A stretch of DNA of 5,906 nt, taken from contig JBHHWH010000109.1 in the NCBI GenBank assembly GCA_046756405.1, positions 1 to 5,906 on the forward strand. Direction: 5' to 3'. The notes beneath the pieces were generated by a model. It was not told the origin of the DNA. It did not search any database and saw nothing but the letters and a program-made list of their open reading frames with translations. The position numbers were made by a program, and so were the translations under genes. The stretch is from JBHHWH01 sp046756405 (GTDB lineage: Bacteria > Actinomycetota > Acidimicrobiia > Spongiisociales > ZC4RG35). Positions 1 through 3,823 of this stretch are shown in pieces (positions within the stretch are counted from its first letter, which is position 1; every line of letters begins with the position of its first letter).

Positions 1-36
1 GTTGGTGTGACAGTGCAGCTCTGCGTAGTCGGACAC
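1..36 (-). CDS. dnaE2: Error-prone DNA polymerase DnaE2, N-terminal 12 codons only (runs off left edge)
   Basis: Reading the minus strand from 36 down to 1 gives GTG TCC GAC TAC GCA GAG CTG CAC TGT CAC ACC AAC, that is V-S-D-Y-A-E-L-H-C-H-T-N, open to the window edge. The block YAELHCHTN is the characteristic start of the PHP domain of actinobacterial DnaE2 (ImuC), the error-prone replicative-type polymerase that works with ImuA'/ImuB in SOS mutagenesis; the HxH pair is the first PHP metal-binding motif. DnaE1 usually begins with a different string (F-x-H-L-H-V-H-T-E). The codon just before the GTG (39-37) is a TAG stop, so GTG at 36-34 is the only possible start. The LexA-type palindrome immediately upstream supports dnaE2 independently. 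Only 12 residues are visible, so the call rests on this motif plus context; another PHP-domain protein is the alternative. Confidence 0.78.
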   Translation of the reverse strand, partial: MSDYAELHCHTN

Positions 37-43
37 CTACACC

Positions 44-49
44 ACTATA
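44..49 (-). promoter_or_regulatory. -10 box (TATAGT) of the leftward dnaE2 promoter
   Basis: On the minus strand, positions 49-44 read TATAGT, one base off the consensus TATAAT. Seven bases separate it from the GTG at 36, which would put the transcription start at about 36-37, at the start codon itself. That matches the leaderless arrangement common in actinobacteria, and no Shine-Dalgarno sequence is present. The LexA-type palindrome ends one base upstream of this box, so bound repressor would cover the spacer between -35 and -10. No good -35 is visible. Confidence 0.6.
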
Positions 50-50
50 T

Positions 51-64
51 CGAACAGGTGTTCG
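51..64. promoter_or_regulatory. LexA-binding SOS box (CGAAC-AGGT-GTTCG)
   Basis: Bases 51-64 read CGAACAGGTGTTCG, two perfect 6-bp inverted arms (CGAACA/TGTTCG) around a GG centre. This fits the Gram-positive and actinobacterial LexA operator CGAAC-N4-GTTCG at all ten specified positions. It lies against the -10 of the leftward dnaE2 start and about 15 bp upstream of the rightward -10-like box, where it would cover the rightward -35 region. LexA control of dnaE2 is established in mycobacteria and other actinobacteria. Repression of the rightward genes from the same site is an inference from geometry. Confidence 0.85.
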
Positions 65-79
65 GTATCGTGCGCCGAC

Positions 80-85
80 TAGTTT
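80..85 (+). promoter_or_regulatory. Candidate -10 box (TAGTTT) for the rightward gene string
   Basis: TAGTTT fits the TANNNT form of an actinobacterial -10 box. Seven bases separate it from the ATG at 93, which would place transcription initiation at about 92-93, making the first gene leaderless. No Shine-Dalgarno sequence precedes the ATG or the alternative TTG, consistent with that. A second overlapping TANNNT (TAGAAT, 85-90) is closer to consensus but would start transcription inside the gene. The -35 region coincides with the LexA palindrome and does not resemble TTGACA. Confidence 0.4.
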
Positions 86-92
86 AGAATTG

Positions 93-956
93 ATGAAAGA
101 TCTCCTCGTCCCGGTCCCCAACGGCCACATCAACGCCTGGCACCGCCCTGCCTCCCCCGGCTCCCCCACCGCGGTGCTCATCCACGGGCTCACCGGAACT
201 TCCCGGTGGATGAGCCGAGTGATCAACCATCTGCCCGCTGACATGGGCGTCATCTCCCTTGACGTCCGGGGCCGGGGACAGAGCTGGCAGGCTCCTCCCC
301 CCTACGACCTGGCGACCATCGCCGACGACGTGGCCCGCTCTCTCGACCACCTCGACCTGGAGGCCGCAATAGTTGCCGGCTATTCCATGGGAGCCTGGGT
401 CGCGGGGATGTTCGCCCAACGACACACTCACCGGACACACCGAATCGTCCTCCTCGACGGCGGGCTTCCCATCGAACTGGATCGGAGCCGCGACCCGAAG
501 GAGATCCTCGATGACGTCGTCGGTCCGTCGATGGCCCGACTGGAGATGAGCTTCGACAGCCCCGAGGCCTACTACGACTTCTGGAGGCGGCATCCCGCCC
601 TGGAGGCCGTCTGGGACCCAGCGATGGAGGACATCCTCTCCTATGACCTACACCAGGTGGACAATGCCTGGAGAGTGCGCGCCAACCCCGATGCGATCAT
701 CGAGAGCGGCGGGGGCTTCGCCCTCGATCCCGAGGTGAACGAGGCTGCCGCCAAGACTCCCCTACCCGCCACACTGGTCTACGTCGATCACGGCCTCGTT
801 GGCGAGCCAGGCGGGTTCATCCCCCAAGAGACCGCCGAGGCGGCCGCCGCGACCAACCCCAACATCGGCCTCCTTCTTCTGAAGGGACTCAACCATTACA
901 CCCTGGTGTTCGGAGATGGGGCATCCGTGGTGGCATCGGTGGTGGCCAGCGAGTAG
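93..956 (+). CDS. Alpha/beta-fold hydrolase
   Basis: Soluble 287-residue serine hydrolase of the alpha/beta hydrolase superfamily, a normal length for a stand-alone family member. From the ATG at 93, the oxyanion-hole motif is VLIHGLTGTS (H31-G32), the nucleophile elbow is GYSMG with Ser98, and the catalytic His is H268 in GLNHY. The acid is probably D232 in YVDHG, though E238 is possible. A helical cap of about 80-90 residues (roughly 125-215) follows strand 6 and is rich in W, Y and D/E. There is no signal peptide or membrane segment. The substrate cannot be inferred; esterase, lactonase, C-C hydrolase and haloperoxidase-like members share these motifs. An in-frame TTG at 90 would add one residue; ATG at 93 is preferred because of the leaderless spacing to the -10-like box. 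It is the first gene of the plus-strand string and is divergent from dnaE2 across a LexA box. Confidence 0.9.
   Translation: MKDLLVPVPNGHINAWHRPASPGSPTAVLIHGLTGTSRWMSRVINHLPADMGVISLDVRGRGQSWQAPPPYDLATIADDVARSLDHLDLEAAIVAGYSMGAWVAGMFAQRHTHRTHRIVLLDGGLPIELDRSRDPKEILDDVVGPSMARLEMSFDSPEAYYDFWRRHPALEAVWDPAMEDILSYDLHQVDNAWRVRANPDAIIESGGGFALDPEVNEAAAKTPLPATLVYVDHGLVGEPGGFIPQETAEAAAATNPNIGLLLLKGLNHYTLVFGDGASVVASVVASE
921..944 (+). repeat. Tandem 12-bp near-repeat at the 3' end of the hydrolase gene
   Basis: Two adjacent 12-mers, gcatccgtggtg (921-932) and gcatcggtggtg (933-944), differ at one base. They encode a doubled A-S-V-V at the C-terminus, just after the catalytic histidine region. This looks like a small in-frame slippage duplication and is unlikely to affect the fold. 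Confidence 0.6.
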
Positions 957-970
957 CTACCGTTGCGGCC

Positions 971-1195
971 ATGTCATCTATCACCAAGACTATCCGCCTA
1001 TCAGGCAAGGCCAGCGGATCCATCGAGGATGCGGTACGGACCGTCCTCGCCCGGGCAGCCAGCACGGTTTCGGACATTCAGAAGTTCACCATCGTCAAGG
1101 TGGGTGGCGAAGTCGACGAGTCCGGGGCGCCCACGGTGTTCACCGTGACCCTCGACGTGACCTTCGGCATCAAGGACACCGTGGAACACGGGTGA
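971..1195 (+). CDS. Dodecin-family protein lacking the usual flavin-binding residues
   Basis: A 74-residue protein with the dodecin architecture: a beta strand (ITKTIRLSG, 4-12), one amphipathic helix (SIEDAVRTVLARAASTV, 17-33), and two long strands (FTIVKVGGEVD, 39-49; TVFTVTLDVTFGI, 55-67). Dodecins assemble into hollow dodecamers that store flavin, such as riboflavin or its breakdown product lumichrome, or FMN. The motifs S-x-E-D-A, A-R-A-A-x-T and the final V-T-L-D-V-x-F fit the family, and the length is typical. The Trp that stacks on the flavin in characterised members (W36 in Halobacterium) aligns with Lys38 here, and the flavin-contacting Gln55 aligns with Thr58. This is therefore a divergent member whose ligand is uncertain. 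It starts 14 bp after the hydrolase stop with no clear Shine-Dalgarno, and its TGA overlaps the next gene's GTG (GTGA), suggesting a shared transcript and translational coupling. Confidence 0.82.
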   Translation: MSSITKTIRLSGKASGSIEDAVRTVLARAASTVSDIQKFTIVKVGGEVDESGAPTVFTVTLDVTFGIKDTVEHG

Positions 1196-2217
1196 ACGGA
1201 CCTACGGACCTTCCACCACCTCGCTCCCTGGGCAGCGGGATCCACATGATCCCTACGCCCCTGCCCTTCAAGTCACCGCCCTGGGTGAACGCTTACGTCA
1301 TCGAGTCAAAGGGGGGGTTGCTGCTGATCGACTGCGGTACCGACTGGGAGCCCGGACGCGAAGCGCTCCGCGACGGCTTTTCCGCCCTGGGCCTCGATGA
1401 GTCCGAGGTCCACACGCTGTTGGTCTCCCACCTCCATCCCGACCACGTGGGGATGTCGGCACGGCTGGTGCGGGAGTGGGGGTGCCGCTTCGTTATGCAC
1501 GAGCGGGCCTCCCGCCTGGTAGACCGCTACAACGACACTCCCGGCTACATGGAGCGGTTGAAACAGATCGCGACTACCCACGGAGTTCCTCAAGCTCTCG
1601 CGGAGTCCGCCACCACGGTGGAACGACCCGACTACATGCCCCCCATCGACAAGCCCGACCACACCGTCGAGGATGGCGACCGGATCGACCTGGGCGCGGG
1701 CAGACACCTCGAGGTGCTCCACACCCCCGGCCATGAGCAGTCCCACATCTGCGTGCGCGACAGCCGGTCGGGGATCCTCTTCTCCGGAGACCACATCCTC
1801 CCCCGCATCTCCCCGGTGATCATGTACGACACCGACCTTGACGATCCCCTCGGCGACTATCTCACCTCCCTGCAACGCCTTATCGAAATCGGTATAGACG
1901 TCACCTATCCCGCCCATGGAACCCTCATCTCCCATGGGGGTGAACGGGCCCAGCAGATCCTGCTCCACCACGACCGAAGGCTGGCGGACATGGAAGAGCT
2001 GGTCAACGAAGGCGACACCACCGCCTGGCTGGTGATGATCAAATCCTTCCGGCCCAACCTGGATCCGATCCAGGCCCGTCTCGCCTTCCTGGAGACGATC
2101 TCCCACCTAGAACACCTCCGGAAGACAGGGAGGATCGAGGCCGAAGAGCGCGGGGGCGTGCTCGTCTACCGGCCGTCGCGCCGGGAGGGGAGTTTGCATG
2201 GTCGAGATGCCAGGTGA
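1192..2217 (+). CDS. MBL-fold metallo-hydrolase with C-terminal winged-helix-like domain
   Basis: A 341-residue cytoplasmic hydrolase of the metallo-beta-lactamase superfamily. The binuclear metal site is complete: HLHPDH (H80, H82, D84, H85), H181 in HTPGH, D200 in FSGDH and H242 in PAHG. The first strands (WVNAYVIE, LLLIDCGT) are typical of the glyoxalase II/LACTB2-like branch. After about residue 255 a helical region follows (TTAWLVMIKSF, then ARLAFLETISHLEHLRKTG and a short basic hairpin), matching the C-terminal winged-helix-like domain of LACTB2-type enzymes. Thioester or phosphodiester hydrolysis are both possible and the substrate is unknown. GTG at 1192 is chosen because it overlaps the dodecin stop and keeps the N-terminal SGIHMIPTP strand. 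ATG at 1246 is an in-frame alternative with only a weak purine-rich upstream; the frame continues open further upstream, but only over the dodecin gene. Confidence 0.88.
   Translation: MNGPTDLPPPRSLGSGIHMIPTPLPFKSPPWVNAYVIESKGGLLLIDCGTDWEPGREALRDGFSALGLDESEVHTLLVSHLHPDHVGMSARLVREWGCRFVMHERASRLVDRYNDTPGYMERLKQIATTHGVPQALAESATTVERPDYMPPIDKPDHTVEDGDRIDLGAGRHLEVLHTPGHEQSHICVRDSRSGILFSGDHILPRISPVIMYDTDLDDPLGDYLTSLQRLIEIGIDVTYPAHGTLISHGGERAQQILLHHDRRLADMEELVNEGDTTAWLVMIKSFRPNLDPIQARLAFLETISHLEHLRKTGRIEAEERGGVLVYRPSRREGSLHGRDAR
2184..2188 (+). promoter_or_regulatory. Strong Shine-Dalgarno (GGAGG) inside the end of the MBL-fold gene
   Basis: GGAGG sits inside the run GGGAGGGGAG (2183-2192), 9 bases before an ATG at 2198. 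It is the best Shine-Dalgarno I found on the plus strand, where most other starts have none. It would drive a 22-codon ORF, not the downstream 60-residue gene, whose ATG is about 80 bases away. Its overlap with Arg/Gly/Ser codons of the MBL gene means chance is possible. Confidence 0.4.
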
Positions 2218-2266
2218 AAATATGCTGGCCAGGGCCGACAAGGCGTCAACCCCAGAAGAGAGCTAA
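2198..2266 (+). CDS. Possible 22-residue leader/coupling ORF
   Basis: ATG at 2198 opens a 22-codon frame, M-V-E-M-P-G-E-N-M-L-A-R-A-D-K-A-S-T-P-E-E-S, ending in TAA at 2264-2266. It begins inside the last codons of the MBL-fold gene in another frame and stops three bases before the ATG of the YLDPGTGS protein. A strong GGAGG precedes it at a usable spacing. The placement bridges the only gap (about 50 bases) between the MBL gene and the membrane-protein gene, so its translation could carry ribosomes to the downstream start. The peptide itself is charged and resembles nothing known to me. It may equally be non-coding, so this is a low-confidence call. Confidence 0.3.
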   Translation: MVEMPGENMLARADKASTPEES

Positions 2267-2269
2267 CTG

Positions 2270-2452
2270 ATGATCCTTGCATACTTGGATCCGGGTACGG
2301 GAAGTCTGATCCTCCAAGCAGTATTGGGTGGGGTCGCCGGAATCCTGGTGGCCGCCCGCGCCTTCAAGGCCAAACTCCTGGGCCGGAAGACCGCGGGCCA
2401 GGCGACTCAAGAGGAGTCCCTGGACGAGCCGGCAACAACCGGCGACTCCTGA
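2270..2452 (+). CDS. Small single-pass membrane protein with N-terminal YLDPGTGS motif
   Basis: A 60-residue protein with three visible parts: a short N-terminus carrying Y-L-D-P-G-T-G-S (residues 5-12), one hydrophobic helix (about 13-32, LILQAVLGGVAGILVAARAF) with a small-residue G-G-x-x-G face, and a basic then acidic polar tail (KAKLLGRK, then EESLDEPATTGD). By the positive-inside rule the tail after the helix should be cytoplasmic. I recognise the Y-L-D-P-G-T/S-G-S small-protein type as recurring in bacteria, often annotated hypothetical and, as I recall, near SAM methyltransferases and AlkP-type genes; I cannot verify that here. A purine-rich AGAGAG (2257-2262) lies upstream as a plausible ribosome site. 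The gene ends 5 bases before the methyltransferase gene, implying co-expression. A membrane tether or partner for that protein is an inference. Confidence 0.8.
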   Translation: MILAYLDPGTGSLILQAVLGGVAGILVAARAFKAKLLGRKTAGQATQEESLDEPATTGDS

Positions 2453-2457
2453 CCTCG

Positions 2458-3816
2458 ATGACTTCATCCGATCCCGGCTCCTTCCGCGACCCGGCGTCAC
2501 GCATCGTCTACGACGGCGTCCGCGTGCTCCGACTCCTCGACGCCCGAGGACTCAAGGCATGGCAGCGGGTCTCCCAAACCTCGTTCTTCGCCAAGGCCGT
2601 CAGCGAAGGCCGCCTCATCGAGACCAAAGAGGTCGACCCTCCGCCGGGCGCGGCCGCAGCTTTAGAGCACCCCCGGCTTCCGCTGATCACCTACCCCTAC
2701 GAGTGGACCTTCTCCATGCTGCGGGACGCGGCGTTGCTTCAGCTCGACCTGCTGTCCGAGGCCCTGACGGAGGACATCACCATCAAGGATGCCACTCCCT
2801 TCAACATCCAGTTCCTTCGCGGCAAGCCGGTGTTCATCGACGTCGGCTCCTTCGAGCCCTACCGGTCCGGTGAACCCTGGCTCGGATACCGCCAGTTCAC
2901 CCGGCAGTTTCTCTTCCCTCTGATGATGCGCTCCTGGGTGGGCGTCCCCTTCCAGCCCTGGCTGAGAGGTGACCCTGAGGGGCCCACCGCCGCGGAGATG
3001 CGCAGAATGCTCCCTCTGACTAAACGCCTGCGGCTGTCGGGGCTGACCCACGTAGTGCTCCAGGCACGCATGGAAGAGAGGTTGTCCGGGCAAGCTGTCA
3101 GGGAGAATTTGCGCCAGGCGGGTTTCTCCAAGGAGTTGATCTTCGCCAACGTTCGCAGGCTCCGGAAGCTGGTCGCCGGATTCAAGTGGGAACCCAACTC
3201 TGCGGTCTGGACCGGCTACGAGGACTGCACCCATGTCGGCCAGGACCGCGACGCCAAGTCCGCTTTCCTCTCCGAGGCCCTAACCAGAACCCGCCCCACC
3301 GTGGTGGTAGACCTGGGGGCCAACGACGGCCACTTCTCCCTCCTTGCCGCCCATGGGGGCAGTCACGCCGTGGCGGTGGACAGTGACGAGGCGGTACTCG
3401 ACCGCCTCTACCGATCACTCGAGGGAGAGGAGGTGTCGCTGGTGCTCACCGACCTCACCAACCCTTCTCCCTCCCAGGGATGGGCCGGCAGGGAGAGGCC
3501 GGGGCTATTCCAGCGGGCCAGACCGGACCTCGTGGTGGCCTACGGGCTGATCCACCACCTCATTTACACGGCCAGCGTGCCTCCGTCAGAGGTCGTCGAC
3601 TGGCTGGCCTCCTTCGGGTGTCCGGTGGTGGTGGAGTTCGTCGCTCCCGAGGATCCGATGATCGCCCGCCTCACCGCCAACAAGGAGGAGGACGAGCTGC
3701 ACTCCGCCAGGACCGAGGAGGGGTTCCGTCGCGCGGTGGAGGGCCGGTTCACGATTGAGGCCGAAGAGGCTCTGCCCTCGGGTCACCGTCGGATGTTCTC
3801 TCTGCGTCCCCGCTGA
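2458..3816 (+). CDS. Kinase-like N-terminal half fused to class I SAM-dependent methyltransferase (NoeA-like)
   Basis: A 452-residue protein with two parts. The C-terminal half is a class I methyltransferase: motif I VVVDLGANDGHFS (282-294), the acidic strand end AVAVDSD (304-310), TDLTNP (331-336), the motif IV-like strand DLVVAYGLIHHL (357-368) and the strand PVVVEFVAPEDP (389-400). The N-terminal half lacks methyltransferase motifs but contains TIKDATPFNIQF (108-119) followed by PVFIDVGS (124-131), which mirrors the catalytic-loop and DFG motifs of kinase and aminoglycoside phosphotransferase folds (D111, N116, D128, G130). I recognise the overall architecture as that often annotated as methyltransferase or nodulation protein NoeA-like; the substrate is unknown. 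No signal peptide or transmembrane helix is evident. ATG at 2458 lies 5 bases after the small membrane-protein gene with no clear Shine-Dalgarno, so translation is probably coupled. One rare TTA leucine codon occurs at 2662-2664. The gene ends 7 bases from the convergent AlkP-type gene. Confidence 0.85.
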   Translation: MTSSDPGSFRDPASRIVYDGVRVLRLLDARGLKAWQRVSQTSFFAKAVSEGRLIETKEVDPPPGAAAALEHPRLPLITYPYEWTFSMLRDAALLQLDLLSEALTEDITIKDATPFNIQFLRGKPVFIDVGSFEPYRSGEPWLGYRQFTRQFLFPLMMRSWVGVPFQPWLRGDPEGPTAAEMRRMLPLTKRLRLSGLTHVVLQARMEERLSGQAVRENLRQAGFSKELIFANVRRLRKLVAGFKWEPNSAVWTGYEDCTHVGQDRDAKSAFLSEALTRTRPTVVVDLGANDGHFSLLAAHGGSHAVAVDSDEAVLDRLYRSLEGEEVSLVLTDLTNPSPSQGWAGRERPGLFQRARPDLVVAYGLIHHLIYTASVPPSEVVDWLASFGCPVVVEFVAPEDPMIARLTANKEEDELHSARTEEGFRRAVEGRFTIEAEEALPSGHRRMFSLRPR

Positions 3817-3823
3817 TCCGCTC

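Noticed and set aside
85..90. TAGAAT as the main -10 of the hydrolase gene
   Set aside because: It is closer to consensus than TAGTTT, but would start transcription about four bases inside the gene; it could only serve a later in-frame start, and the next ones would cut into the first strand.
84..593. Minus-strand open frame opposite the alpha/beta hydrolase
   Set aside because: Overlaps the LexA/promoter region and a gene with clear catalytic motifs; composition is Gly/Val/His-rich as expected of an antisense shadow in high-GC DNA.
916..1191. Upstream extension of the MBL-fold frame
   Set aside because: It runs out of frame over the end of the hydrolase and all of the dodecin gene and reads as Arg/His/Gly-rich noise; the GTG at 1192 fits far better.
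1306..2106. Long minus-strand open frame opposite the MBL-fold gene
   Set aside because: Its translation shows no recognisable motif and mirrors codon bias of the plus-strand gene, whose metal-binding motifs are complete.
2662..2664. Single TTA leucine codon in the methyltransferase gene as a bldA-type developmental switch
   Set aside because: TTA control is a Streptomyces feature and nothing here indicates a Streptomyces; one TTA in a 1.4-kb gene is compatible with chance.
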